51,943 nt of DNA from Bacteroidales bacterium. GTDB taxonomy: Bacteria; Bacteroidota; Bacteroidia; Bacteroidales; UBA932. Location of the stretch: positions 1 through 51,943 of the forward strand of contig JAFVCK010000034.1 in the NCBI GenBank assembly GCA_017479265.1, in the 5' to 3' direction. Position numbers and translations under genes: made by a program. A model generated the notes under the pieces. That model was not told where the DNA came from and searched no databases. It worked only from the letters and a program-made list of their open reading frames with translations. Positions within the stretch are counted from its first letter, which is position 1, and each line of letters begins with the position of its first letter. Of the stretch, positions 8,333 through 17,895 are shown piece by piece.

Positions 8333-11300
8333 ATGAAACATTTGGGTGATAAATTGTTAAGATGGCTGAGCGTCCTGCTTATAATAGGGGGGGGTGGAGT
8401 CGCCATATCCCTGCAGGCGCAGGATAAGAAGACCAAGACGGTTCAAGGAACGGTAATGGATGAGGGAGGAGAGCCTCTTCCCGGCGCATCGGTGTATTCC
8501 AAGAAAGACAAAGTGGGCGTGTCCGCCGACAAGGACGGGCATTTCGTCATAATTGCTCCTTCCGGCGCTACCCTTACCGTGGAATTCATGGGCTATGAGT
8601 CCCAGGTCATAGAAGTATCTTCCTACAAGGAAGGACGCGGCCTCCGGATATTCCTCAAGGAAGACAAGACCAACACCCTGGACGAAGTGGTTGTGACCGG
8701 TATCTTCACCCGCAACAAGGAGTCCTTTACCGGAGCGGTGCAGGCCATAACCGGAGAACAGCTCAAGAGGGTGGCCAACAGCAATGTGGTCGAGTCCCTC
8801 AAGAACATGGACCCTTCGCTTCTCATCCTAGACAACCTGGAGGCCGGCTCCAACCCCAATGCAATGGCTTCCATGCAGATACGAGGCGCATCTACCATAG
8901 GTCTCGAGACTACTACCCTCAAGAGCGGCTTCCTCAACAAGTCCAACCAGCCCCTTTTCATACTGGACGGCTTCGAGACCTCCCTTGAGCGCATCACCGA
9001 CATGGATATGAACCGTATCCAGAGCATCACGATTCTCAAGGATGCCTCGGCCAAGGCCATCTATGGAGCCAAGGGCTCCAACGGAGTCATAGTCATAGAG
9101 ACCAAGGCCCTGTCCGCCGAGAAGTCCGCCGTCACATACAACGGAAACGTCACCATAGAGGCTCCGGACCTTAGCAGTTACAACCTCTGCAATGCCCTTG
9201 AAAAGCTCGAGATTGAGCGCCGTGAAGGCTATTACTCCTCGAATGACAGTTATTCTACAGCCGCGCTTCAGCAGCTCTACTGGCAGAGGCTCAAGAGGGC
9301 CAGGGAAGGAGAGAGCACATACTGGCTGTCCAAGCCCCTTCGCCTTGGCATAGGCCATAAACATTCCCTTGCCGTGGAGCTTGGCACCAGAGACCTCAAG
9401 GCCATAGCGACCTTCTCCTACAACGATGTGCAGGGTGCCATGAAAGGCTCTTACCGCGATGTCATTTCCGGCGATGTCAACCTCGCCTACAGGAGGTCCA
9501 AATGGACATTCCGCAACATCCTGAGCGTTTCCTACAAGAAGAGCGAGGATTCCCCGTGGGGCGATTTCAGCGAATATGCCTCCCTCAATCCTTACTATAC
9601 GCCTTACGACGAGGAGGGCAACCTCAAGAAAATCCTTGATTCCGGTTCCGTGGGCGAAGGCATGTTCAAGGCTGTTACCCCGAGGGTAAGCAACCCTATG
9701 TGGAATGCCAACATAGGCACCAAATATTCCAGCGAATACCTGGCCGTTTCGGACAATTTCTATGTTGAGTACCAGCTGCTCAAGGCCCTCAAGCTGGTGG
9801 CTCGTTTCGGACTGGACACCCAGCGCTCGCAAAGCGATGATTTCCGCCCTGCTGACCATACGGAGTTCATACTGACTTCGGCCGACACCGACCTTATGCT
9901 GCGAAGAGGAGACTATACCCAGTCCAACGGACGTTACACCACCTTCTCCGGGGACGTTTACGCCCAGTTCAACCATAAGTTCGCAGACAAGCACGATGTC
10001 TTCGCCACGGCCCAGTACAATCTCTCGCACACTTCCTATTCCGAGGTTGTGAACTATGCCGAGGGCTTCCCGAACAGCAATATGAAGAATATAGTGTTCG
10101 CCCGCCAGTATGCCATGGATTCCACTCCTACCGGAGCGGAGGGATTGAACCGCAACCTGGGAGCCCTGCTCACTGCGGGATATTCCTACGACAACCGCTA
10201 TATGATGGATGCCACCATAAAGGGCAGTGCCACCTCCGTCTTCGGCACCAAGAACCACTGGGGCATATTCTGGAGCGCCGGCGTGGCCTGGAACATCCAC
10301 AACGAGCACGCCGTCAAGGATGCCCTTCCGTGGCTGACCGAGCTCAAGCTGCGCGCCAGCCTCGGTTCTTCGGGCAACCAGAACTTCTCCACCAACGTGG
10401 CCCTCCCGGTATATACCTACTACAACTCCAACTACTACAACGGATTCACCGGAGCCAGCCTTTCCAACATGGAGAATCCAAACCTGGGCTGGGAGGACAA
10501 GATGGAATACAACATAGGCCTTGATTTCCGTACCAAGCGCATCAACGCCGTCATCGACGCATATATAGCAGACACCCGCAACCTGGTGTTCTCAAGGAGC
10601 ATACTTCCTTCGACCGGCTTCGCCTCCGTCAACGACAACATGGGAAAGGTCCGCAACAAGGGCATAGAGGCTTCCCTGAGCTACACCGTGTGGCAGAGGA
10701 AGAGTTCATACCTGAGCCTGTTTGCCAAGATAGCGGTCAATGACAACAGGGTGCTGGAAATCTCCGATGCCCTGAGGGCCTACAATGAGCAGCAGGCCGC
10801 CATGGCGCTGGAGAACCATTCCACCGCTCCCGTGGTCCAGTACTACGACGGCATGCCCCTGCACTCTATCTGGGCCGTCCGTTCCCTTGGCATCAACGCC
10901 TCCGACGGAAAGGAGATTTATCTGGACCGGAACGGCGACATTACCGATACATGGTCGGCCTCCGACCTTTTCAACTGCGGCTCTTCGGACCCTGTCTATA
11001 ATGGCAACTTCGGCATCAACGGAGAGCTCTGGGGCGTGGGTCTGAGCCTCGTATTCACCTACTATGGAGGAGGTTACCTCTACAATACCACCTTGAGGGA
11101 CAAGGTGGAGACAGCCTCTCTGGAGAACAACGTCGACAGGCGTATCCTCGCGGGACGCTGGTCCAGGGACCTCGAAGGCCGTACCGCCTTGTACCGCATG
11201 CCTGACTCTTCATCCTCTTCCATGGCTACCAGCCGTTTCGTGCAGAAGAACAACGTGATGAACATATCTTCCGCATCCCTGTACTATGAGTTCCCCACCA

Positions 11301-11446
11301 GGCTGGTGCGCAAGATTCATCTGGACAGGTTGAGGCTCTCCTTCTTCACGAACGACCTCTATACCTTCTCTTCAATTACCGTGGAGCGCGGAACTTCCTA
11401 TCCCTATGCAAGGAGTTTCTCCTTTTCACTCAATCTGACATTCTAA
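8333..11446 (+). CDS. SusC/RagA-family TonB-dependent outer-membrane transporter
   Basis: 1037 residues from ATG 8333; a TTG three bases upstream only adds one Met. The order is: signal peptide ending near SLQAQ; carboxypeptidase-like domain (TVQGTVMDEGGEPLPGASVY ... VEFMGYESQ, about 35-105); TonB-box/plug start LDEVVVTG at 116-123; plug with MQIRGASTIGLETTTL, PLFILDG and SAKAIYGAKGSNGVIVIETK; then a 22-strand-type barrel. It imports a bulky nutrient across the outer membrane, powered by TonB, with the SusD lipoprotein encoded 4 bases downstream acting as lid. Neighbouring protease genes argue for peptides rather than glycans. Codons 19-21 of the signal peptide contain a run of eight G (8387-8394); losing or gaining one G brings an in-frame stop within about 25 codons, so expression may be phase-variable. 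Confidence 0.95.
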   Translation: MKHLGDKLLRWLSVLLIIGGGGVAISLQAQDKKTKTVQGTVMDEGGEPLPGASVYSKKDKVGVSADKDGHFVIIAPSGATLTVEFMGYESQVIEVSSYKEGRGLRIFLKEDKTNTLDEVVVTGIFTRNKESFTGAVQAITGEQLKRVANSNVVESLKNMDPSLLILDNLEAGSNPNAMASMQIRGASTIGLETTTLKSGFLNKSNQPLFILDGFETSLERITDMDMNRIQSITILKDASAKAIYGAKGSNGVIVIETKALSAEKSAVTYNGNVTIEAPDLSSYNLCNALEKLEIERREGYYSSNDSYSTAALQQLYWQRLKRAREGESTYWLSKPLRLGIGHKHSLAVELGTRDLKAIATFSYNDVQGAMKGSYRDVISGDVNLAYRRSKWTFRNILSVSYKKSEDSPWGDFSEYASLNPYYTPYDEEGNLKKILDSGSVGEGMFKAVTPRVSNPMWNANIGTKYSSEYLAVSDNFYVEYQLLKALKLVARFGLDTQRSQSDDFRPADHTEFILTSADTDLMLRRGDYTQSNGRYTTFSGDVYAQFNHKFADKHDVFATAQYNLSHTSYSEVVNYAEGFPNSNMKNIVFARQYAMDSTPTGAEGLNRNLGALLTAGYSYDNRYMMDATIKGSATSVFGTKNHWGIFWSAGVAWNIHNEHAVKDALPWLTELKLRASLGSSGNQNFSTNVALPVYTYYNSNYYNGFTGASLSNMENPNLGWEDKMEYNIGLDFRTKRINAVIDAYIADTRNLVFSRSILPSTGFASVNDNMGKVRNKGIEASLSYTVWQRKSSYLSLFAKIAVNDNRVLEISDALRAYNEQQAAMALENHSTAPVVQYYDGMPLHSIWAVRSLGINASDGKEIYLDRNGDITDTWSASDLFNCGSSDPVYNGNFGINGELWGVGLSLVFTYYGGGYLYNTTLRDKVETASLENNVDRRILAGRWSRDLEGRTALYRMPDSSSSSMATSRFVQKNNVMNISSASLYYEFPTRLVRKIHLDRLRLSFFTNDLYTFSSITVERGTSYPYARSFSFSLNLTF
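8387..8394 (+). repeat. Homopolymeric G8 tract in the SusC signal-peptide codons
   Basis: Eight consecutive G encode part of the Gly-Gly-Gly-Gly run after LLII in the signal peptide. With seven G the frame reaches TAA about 21 codons later; with nine G it reaches TAA about 13 codons later. Such tracts are classic sites of slipped-strand phase variation. No other G or C run of this length was noticed in the window. Confidence 0.85.
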
Positions 11447-11450
11447 GGCT

Positions 11451-13001
11451 ATGAGAACAAAAAGCATAATATGTATTCTTGCCGCCTCGCTCACCCTGGC
11501 CTCCTGCAACGACTGGCTGAATGTCACCTCTTCCAACCAGGTGTCCGATGCCCGCCTGTTCTCTACCAGGACCGGTTTCCTTGAGGCCCTTTCAGGCATT
11601 TATATCGACATGGCTTCGACGGACAATTACGGAATGAACGACACATGGTATGCAATGGACCTGTGCTGCATGCCGTATGCTTCGACCTCCAACAACTATT
11701 ATACTGACCTTCAGGAACATCGCTATACCAATTCCCGTATCTATCCTATAATCCACAGCATCTGGCAGGGCGGATACAATGTCATAGCGAATGTCAACAA
11801 GACCCTTGCGGAGCTCGAGGCCCATCCCGAGATTGTCACGGACGAGTTGGAGCGCAACCTTATCCACGGCGAGCTCCTCGGCATCAGGGCATATATGCAC
11901 TTTGACCTCATGAAGATGTTCGGAGCCTCTTCGTGGACAGGCGAGAAGGCCTCGCTGCTTACTATACCCTATGTCCGCACATACAGCAAGGACCCCGAGG
12001 TCCAGCGCTCATATACCGCCACCCTGGAGCTGCTTCACGAAGATATTGCCGCCGCTCTCGTACTGCTTGAAAAGGACCCTGTCCGCGGGGAAGTCAGCAG
12101 CGATTTCCAGGAAGGCCCCAATGTGGACGGATATTGGAACAACAGGAACAAGCATCTGAACTATATAGCGCTCAAGGCCCTCCTGGCAAGGGTTCTTGTG
12201 TGGGAAGACAAATGGGACGAGGCCGCCGTGGCGGCGCAGGAAGTGATTGACGAGGCTTTTGCCTGCTCCCTGGTGTCGTGGTTCGATGCCGAGGAAATGG
12301 TTAAGAAGACCTCCAGCGACCTTGTGGACTGGACCATGTCCACGGAGCATATTTTCTGCCTTGAGTCCACCGACATGTACAATACCGTCACCATCAACTT
12401 TGCCGCAGGCAGCACTTCTACCGATGCTTCCATCAAGTTTGATACTTCCGATGTTGACGGATGGCTCTTTCCCAAGGCGCTCATAATTTTAGGCGACCTT
12501 TCTCCTGTCGAGGATGTGCGCGGCCCCGCCCTTATGCTCAGTTACACCAACACGGGCTATGCCATAAACAAGTATTACACATCCACTTCCTATCCTACAG
12601 AGTATCGTAACAAGATTCCGATGATACGCCTTCCCGAAATGTATTACATAATCGCGGAAAAGGCCCTCAGGGATGATGATGCAAAGGCTTTCTATGATGC
12701 CCTTAATGCCGTGCGCTCCCACAGGGGAATTTCCGCCCCCTTGGAGGAATCTGCATATTCGGATGATTCTGTCCTGTCCCCTTCGGAAATGCGCTGGCAG
12801 GGTGGTTCGTATCAATTATATGCTGAATATTTAAAAGAATTTGTGGGAGAAGGGCAGGCCTTCTACTTTATCAAGCGCTTCATGCCTTATTCTATGGAGG
12901 TCAAGCACACTAGCGTAAGTTACATCTACACTGATTGGCGGACCCTTACATTCCCTTATCCTGTTGAGGAAACGACCTACGGGAGGGTCCAGGAATTATG
13001 A
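11451..13001 (+). CDS. SusD/RagB-family surface lipoprotein
   Basis: 516 residues with a type II signal and lipobox (LTLASC, Cys at about residue 19) followed by NDWLNVTSSNQVSDARLFST, the standard start of SusD proteins. The N-terminal TPR-like region and the SusD signatures near the end (RLPEMYYIIAEKAL, ALNAVRSHRGI) are present. It caps the SusC channel and captures the ligand at the cell surface. It follows SusC by 4 bases and its stop overlaps the next start (ATGA), so the genes are translationally coupled. Confidence 0.95.
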   Translation: MRTKSIICILAASLTLASCNDWLNVTSSNQVSDARLFSTRTGFLEALSGIYIDMASTDNYGMNDTWYAMDLCCMPYASTSNNYYTDLQEHRYTNSRIYPIIHSIWQGGYNVIANVNKTLAELEAHPEIVTDELERNLIHGELLGIRAYMHFDLMKMFGASSWTGEKASLLTIPYVRTYSKDPEVQRSYTATLELLHEDIAAALVLLEKDPVRGEVSSDFQEGPNVDGYWNNRNKHLNYIALKALLARVLVWEDKWDEAAVAAQEVIDEAFACSLVSWFDAEEMVKKTSSDLVDWTMSTEHIFCLESTDMYNTVTINFAAGSTSTDASIKFDTSDVDGWLFPKALIILGDLSPVEDVRGPALMLSYTNTGYAINKYYTSTSYPTEYRNKIPMIRLPEMYYIIAEKALRDDDAKAFYDALNAVRSHRGISAPLEESAYSDDSVLSPSEMRWQGGSYQLYAEYLKEFVGEGQAFYFIKRFMPYSMEVKHTSVSYIYTDWRTLTFPYPVEETTYGRVQEL

Positions 13002-13804
13002 TTATGAGAAAGTTAACCGTCATATTGCGTATAGTCTGCGTCTGTTTTGCTCTGACGGCGGGTCTCTCCTGCAAAAAGAGCGAGATACAGGGCTATGACA
13101 TCAAACAGTCCGCAGTGAACTTCTGGACTGTGACCAACGAGTATTCCCTCAGGGGACTGTCGGAGCCTGTCCATGAACTGAAAGTAGAGGTGAAGCTCAT
13201 AGGTGTCCCGGCATCCTACGACAGGCCCTTCGGCCTTGTGGTCAAGGATTCTACTGCCGTTCAGGGCAGGGATTTCCGCATCGTCGAGGCCATGATTCCC
13301 GCAGGGGAACTCTCAGGCTATGTCAAGCTGGAGGTCAATGCCTTGCAGGAAGGCGTGGAGAGACTCTCCACCGTGCTTACCATAGACCCGGGCGAGCATT
13401 TCCGCACCGGTTTCCCTTCACTTCAGAGGGCTGTGGTCACATGGACCGATTCTTATGCCCGTCCACCTGTCCAGGTCTGGCAGTACTGGTACAATTTCTT
13501 CTGCCACGGATACAGCAGGGATTATCACAAGCTGCTCCTTGAACTGTTCGGCGACGACATTGAACTGACGACAAACAAAAAATTGTATGCCGAGGACGGC
13601 TTTATTTACAAGGATCCTACATGGTGGTACACGGCCAACCGCCGTATCCGCGAGGAAGTCTCCGCATACGACATGGCCCATCCGGGCGAACCCATGCGTC
13701 ACAGCGCGGATTATGAATCATATAGGGGTTATACCGTGGCATACGGCGAGGGCACCAAGCCTGCCACTCCGCCCACCATTTCAGAAACTCTTGTAAACCT
13801 GTAG
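12998..13804 (+). CDS. DUF4843-like lipoprotein of the SusCD locus
   Basis: 268 residues; the ATG overlaps the SusD stop, with a second in-frame ATG two codons on (13004, MRKLTVILRI) as an equally good start. A lipobox (AGLSC) is followed by KKSEIQGYD. The rest is beta-rich with family-like segments (VKLIGVPASYDRPFGLVVKD, VQGRDFRIVEAMIPAGE, DPGEHFRTGF). The size, the lipobox and the place directly after SusD fit the DUF4843 lipoproteins that accompany peptide-type SusCD systems. The family assignment is from memory of sequence pattern and context. In the well-studied Bacteroides thetaiotaomicron peptide importer, two extra lipoproteins are part of the SusCD complex; this may be the equivalent of one. 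Confidence 0.75.
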   Translation: MIMRKLTVILRIVCVCFALTAGLSCKKSEIQGYDIKQSAVNFWTVTNEYSLRGLSEPVHELKVEVKLIGVPASYDRPFGLVVKDSTAVQGRDFRIVEAMIPAGELSGYVKLEVNALQEGVERLSTVLTIDPGEHFRTGFPSLQRAVVTWTDSYARPPVQVWQYWYNFFCHGYSRDYHKLLLELFGDDIELTTNKKLYAEDGFIYKDPTWWYTANRRIREEVSAYDMAHPGEPMRHSADYESYRGYTVAYGEGTKPATPPTISETLVNL

Positions 13805-13806
13805 AT

Positions 13807-15351
13807 ATGAGCAAATTATCATATAAACTGTCCTCCATTGCTGTGCTGGCCCTCATGCTGAGTGGTTGTTATTCCGACCTCAGCACCGACGCCGGTATCG
13901 AGCTGCCTGACATAGTGGTGGAAGGAGTGGAGCCGGAGATAAAGATTCTGTTCGGAGAGACACTCTCCCTGCAGGCCGATGCATACGTGGAAGGGACTCA
14001 GGATAAGCCGCTTACGTATCTATGGGAGATGGATCTCACGCCAGGCAAGGAGAGTGACAGGATTGTACTCGGTGAGGAAGCCTCCGTATCATACCGCATC
14101 GCATGTTCCCCTTCGGACCAGCCATACGCCCTGACCCTTACCGTCACCGACCCCGAATCGGGGCTTGGCAAGGTGGTCTCTTCACTTGTATATGTCTCCT
14201 CCACCCTTGGAGAAGGCCTTCTCGTAGCTCACACCAGGGACGGCGGGGCCCATTCGGAGCTTGACCTTGTTTCCAGCAAGAGCATAACCTACGGCAGCGA
14301 AGCGGAAGAGCCGGTATATACCCGCGACATTTATCCCCTGGCCAATGACGGTCCGCTTGAGGGCAGGGTCAATGCCATGACAAGCGCACTTATAACCAAT
14401 GGAGCCGTCTATAACGAGCCTCTGATACTCATCGGCACAGACGAGCATTTCATGGCCCTGGAGACTACCACCTTCAAGAAGTACAGGGAGGACATGAACC
14501 TCTTCGGAGACTTCCGCGGCGATACTTTCAAGACTACTTCGGTGTTTACCTACAGCGGCATCATGTGCGGTGCGGTAGTCAATGACGTGCTATATCTCAA
14601 CATAGGCCACACCAACAATGTGTTCAACAAGGCCGCATATACCAAGGTGCCTGCCAATGTGTTCAATTCCAGGAACATAGGCTACAACAAGCCCGGCGGA
14701 GACATAGTCTTCTTCAACGAGGAGGAGGGCAATTTCTACTTCATGCACGGAATGTTCTCCGGATATGCAGCCTTCGCCGTGGTGTCCGAGAATTTCGGGG
14801 TGAACCTCGCCGGCTCCCAGGCCATTGCCGCCGGTTGCGGAAAGACGGCCACCTCGGCATTCTTCCTCAAGGCTCCGGACGGAGACTACTACCTTTTCTA
14901 CATGCACCCCAACGAGCCCCTGTATTCCCACTACAAGGTTGAAGGCGCAGGACTGGACGAAGCCGTGTCCTATGCTTTCTGCGACAATGCCGACATATTC
15001 TATTATGCCACCCCGGACAAGATTTATTCAGTGCTGATGACAGGCGGTACGGCCACTGTGACGGCCCTCAGCTGGACTCCGGACTCTCCCGGCGAGAAGA
15101 TAACCTACATCAAGCAGTACATGCAGGCGTGGTACGGCACCCACCAGTACACCCTGTCCTCCGACAGTTATCCTTTTGTCCTGGATACCAACCGTTTGCA
15201 GATAATGATTACGACATACAACGAGACTACCGGCGAGGGCAAGATTTACCTGCGTCCCTTCAATGTGTCCACCGGACGCTTCACCTTCAAGGATAACGGC
15301 ACTTTCGGAGGTTTCGGACAGATAACCGCCATAGGCACGACATTCAGATAA
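13807..15351 (+). CDS. PKD-like family surface lipoprotein
   Basis: 514 residues, 2 bases after the previous stop. The lipobox LMLSGC (Cys at about residue 21) is followed by YSDLSTDAGIELPDIVVEG. Residues of about 40-125 form a PKD/Ig-like beta-sandwich (ILFGETLSLQADAY, LTYLWEMDLTPGK, YALTLTVTDPESGLG). The rest (about 130-510) is beta-rich with repeating short strands (LLVAHTRDGG, LILIGTDEHF, LYLNIGHTNN, FYFMHGMFSG, YYLFYMHPNE), suggesting a propeller-like ligand-binding fold. No enzyme motif is visible. It is probably an accessory surface-binding lipoprotein of the SusCD complex. Confidence 0.75.
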   Translation: MSKLSYKLSSIAVLALMLSGCYSDLSTDAGIELPDIVVEGVEPEIKILFGETLSLQADAYVEGTQDKPLTYLWEMDLTPGKESDRIVLGEEASVSYRIACSPSDQPYALTLTVTDPESGLGKVVSSLVYVSSTLGEGLLVAHTRDGGAHSELDLVSSKSITYGSEAEEPVYTRDIYPLANDGPLEGRVNAMTSALITNGAVYNEPLILIGTDEHFMALETTTFKKYREDMNLFGDFRGDTFKTTSVFTYSGIMCGAVVNDVLYLNIGHTNNVFNKAAYTKVPANVFNSRNIGYNKPGGDIVFFNEEEGNFYFMHGMFSGYAAFAVVSENFGVNLAGSQAIAAGCGKTATSAFFLKAPDGDYYLFYMHPNEPLYSHYKVEGAGLDEAVSYAFCDNADIFYYATPDKIYSVLMTGGTATVTALSWTPDSPGEKITYIKQYMQAWYGTHQYTLSSDSYPFVLDTNRLQIMITTYNETTGEGKIYLRPFNVSTGRFTFKDNGTFGGFGQITAIGTTFR

Positions 15352-15357
15352 CAGATT

Positions 15358-17895
15358 ATGAAGAAAAAACTTATATACATCCTGCTTTCATTGACGACCC
15401 TCCTGTGGGCCGCCGATGCCAATGCATGGGAGCCGCTTGTGCGCCGCAAGGCTAAAGCCAAGGCGGAGGCTGCTAAGAATGACAGCCTGAAGGCCAGGAC
15501 ACCTTACCAAAAGCTGTTCGACAAGGAGCAGAAGTCCTCAAAGGGCCTCTTCGACGTTCATCTGAAAAAGGGCAAGGTCTATCTGGAAATTCCCGATTCC
15601 CTGCTCGGAAGAGCCTTTGCCTCAGGTACTTCCGTCAAGTCCATAAGCAACAATTCCATCTCGGTGGTGGGCCAGAAGAATCTCTCGGACCTGTCCTTCT
15701 TCACAATAGAAAAGGTTGACAGCGTCCTGCTGCTGCGCAGCCTGTCCTTCGACTTCACCTCCGACGAGAAGAACATACTGGAGGCCCTGTCCGGCAGCCG
15801 GACGGGAGCCATAGTGGCTCGTTTCCCCTCCAAGGCCAAGTCTCCTTCGGGGAATCTGGTGGTGGATGTGACAGACTTCCTGCTTTCCGACCGCGACGAG
15901 TTCAACCCCTTCAAGATGGGCTACGGCGGCAGGTACAAGTCCAATTTCAAGAAGGACATGTCCTATATCGTGGATGCCAAGTCCTTCGAGGACAACGTGT
16001 CCATAACAGTCAGCCGTTCCTATTCCTACTCCGTGGAAGGCTCTTCGAGAGTGAAGAACAGGCCTTTCACCGCGCAGACCACCACTTCCATACTGATGCT
16101 TCCCGACTCTATCTACCATCCCAGGATGGCTGACCCGAGAATAGGATATTTCTTCACCCCGAGGACTCAGATGGGGGATATGGCTTCGACTACCAGGACC
16201 ATATACTTCGCCAACCGCTGGAGGCTGGAGCCTTCCGATACGGCGGCATACAGAAGGGGAGAGAAGGTGCGCCCCGTAAAGCCCATCACCTTCTATATCG
16301 ACAACGATTTCCCCGAGTGGTGGAAGTCATATATCTTCGATGCGGTGATGCAGTGGAACGAGCCTTTTGAGGAGATTGGCTTCAAGGACGCGGTGCAGGC
16401 CCTGCCTTTCCCCGATGACGACCCTGCTTTCGACCCGGACAACATCCGCTACAGTTGCATTAGGTACGCTCCCGTGGGTATACAGAACGCCATGGGCCCT
16501 TCCTGGACCGACCCACGCAGCGGCGAGATTATAAACGCTTCAGTGTATGTGTATCACGATGTTATCAAGCTTCTGACAGTGTGGATGTTCGTCCAGACTG
16601 CCCAGGCTGACGAGGCGGTAAGGGCTGTGGACCCTCCCAAGGAACTGCTCGGCGATGCCCTCATGTATGTAATCAAGCATGAGGTGGGCCATACCCTTGG
16701 CCTTATGCACAATATGAGCGCCTCTACGGTCATTCCGGTGGAGAGCCTCAGGGACCCCGGTTTCACCCGCGAGTACGGTACCACCACTTCCATAATGGAC
16801 TACGCCCGTTTCAACTATGTGGCCCAGCCGGGCGACAAGGAAAGGGGAGTGAGCCTGACCCCGCCCCGCTTCGGAAAATATGACAGATATGCCATCAGGT
16901 GGGGCTACACCCCTGTTTTCGATGCTGAGGATTTCGCTGCAGAAAGCGAGATTACAACGCGCTGGATAACCGATTCCTTAGCCGCCAGGCCTTATTGCCG
17001 CTACGGAAAGCAGCAACTCTCTCCCATAATGATGGACCCTTCCTGCCAGACCGAGGACCTTGGCGACGACGTGTTCGCGGCTACTACATACGGAATATCC
17101 AACCTCAAGTATATAATGTCCCGTTTCATGGACTGGATAAGCGACGCCGACGACCCCGAGTACAAGTTCAGGACCGATATATACATGGGCCTCGTGAACC
17201 AGTACCTGAGGTATTCCGGACACATGCTGGCCAATGTCGAGGGCCTCTACAAGAGGGAGGTCATCGCAGGTGACGGCTTCAAGCGCTTCGCCAATATCCC
17301 GAGGGACCGTCAGGAAAAGGCTCTGGAATTTGCCTTCAACATGATACAGGATACCGACTGGATGGAAGACAAGGCCGTCCTGGGCCGTCTGCCCATTGCC
17401 GGCTCCCCCGTGTATCAGGTGCGCAAGGCCATAACCGAGAGCCTGATGCTGTCTCCCTTCAAGGCCCTCATGGCCGACGGAGTGGATACCTTCGAGTTCT
17501 CTCCCGACGAGGTCCTTTCCGCTCTGGAAGAAAAGATATGGAAGCCGGTGCGCTCCCGCAAGGCCCTTACTTCCTGGGACAGGGAGATGCAGAGGATATA
17601 TGTGGAATCCATAATGGCCAACGTAGGCTTTGTCAATCCCAATGCCAAGGCTGCTCTCACTGAGGAACTGCCTGATACTGAAGGCTATATGGGCAAGATT
17701 ACATACGACGAGGTCAGCGGATTCGAGTGGGAGCCTCGTGCCATGCTCAACGGCGGCACCTATACCCAGGGCACTGCATACGCCGCCCTTTCAAAGGTGT
17801 ACAAGCTCATGGAGCAGGCCTATCCTTCGGCAAACGACCTTGACAAGGGACATTACAAACTCCTTATGGGAATAATAGATTACGGAAGGAAATGA
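15358..17895 (+). CDS. Zinc-dependent metalloprotease (metzincin motif; DUF5117/DUF4953-type), active-looking
   Basis: 845 residues. A cleavable signal peptide (LLWAADANA) without lipobox cysteine is followed by a Lys/Ala-rich linker. The N-terminal domain (about 50-270: GLFDVHLKKGKVYLEIPDSL, LLLRSLSFDF) is the DUF5117/5118 type. The catalytic domain contains HEVGHTLGLMHN, with zinc ligands H441, H445 and H451 and base E442 (HExxHxxGxxH), and a Met-turn SIMDYA with M480: a complete metzincin active site. A helical C-terminal domain follows (about 600-845). It is exported to the periplasm or, with this neighbourhood, perhaps the cell surface; the likely job is to cut proteins into peptides for the adjacent SusCD importer. 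The stop overlaps the next start (ATGA). Cellular substrates are unknown. Confidence 0.88.
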   Translation: MKKKLIYILLSLTTLLWAADANAWEPLVRRKAKAKAEAAKNDSLKARTPYQKLFDKEQKSSKGLFDVHLKKGKVYLEIPDSLLGRAFASGTSVKSISNNSISVVGQKNLSDLSFFTIEKVDSVLLLRSLSFDFTSDEKNILEALSGSRTGAIVARFPSKAKSPSGNLVVDVTDFLLSDRDEFNPFKMGYGGRYKSNFKKDMSYIVDAKSFEDNVSITVSRSYSYSVEGSSRVKNRPFTAQTTTSILMLPDSIYHPRMADPRIGYFFTPRTQMGDMASTTRTIYFANRWRLEPSDTAAYRRGEKVRPVKPITFYIDNDFPEWWKSYIFDAVMQWNEPFEEIGFKDAVQALPFPDDDPAFDPDNIRYSCIRYAPVGIQNAMGPSWTDPRSGEIINASVYVYHDVIKLLTVWMFVQTAQADEAVRAVDPPKELLGDALMYVIKHEVGHTLGLMHNMSASTVIPVESLRDPGFTREYGTTTSIMDYARFNYVAQPGDKERGVSLTPPRFGKYDRYAIRWGYTPVFDAEDFAAESEITTRWITDSLAARPYCRYGKQQLSPIMMDPSCQTEDLGDDVFAATTYGISNLKYIMSRFMDWISDADDPEYKFRTDIYMGLVNQYLRYSGHMLANVEGLYKREVIAGDGFKRFANIPRDRQEKALEFAFNMIQDTDWMEDKAVLGRLPIAGSPVYQVRKAITESLMLSPFKALMADGVDTFEFSPDEVLSALEEKIWKPVRSRKALTSWDREMQRIYVESIMANVGFVNPNAKAALTEELPDTEGYMGKITYDEVSGFEWEPRAMLNGGTYTQGTAYAALSKVYKLMEQAYPSANDLDKGHYKLLMGIIDYGRK

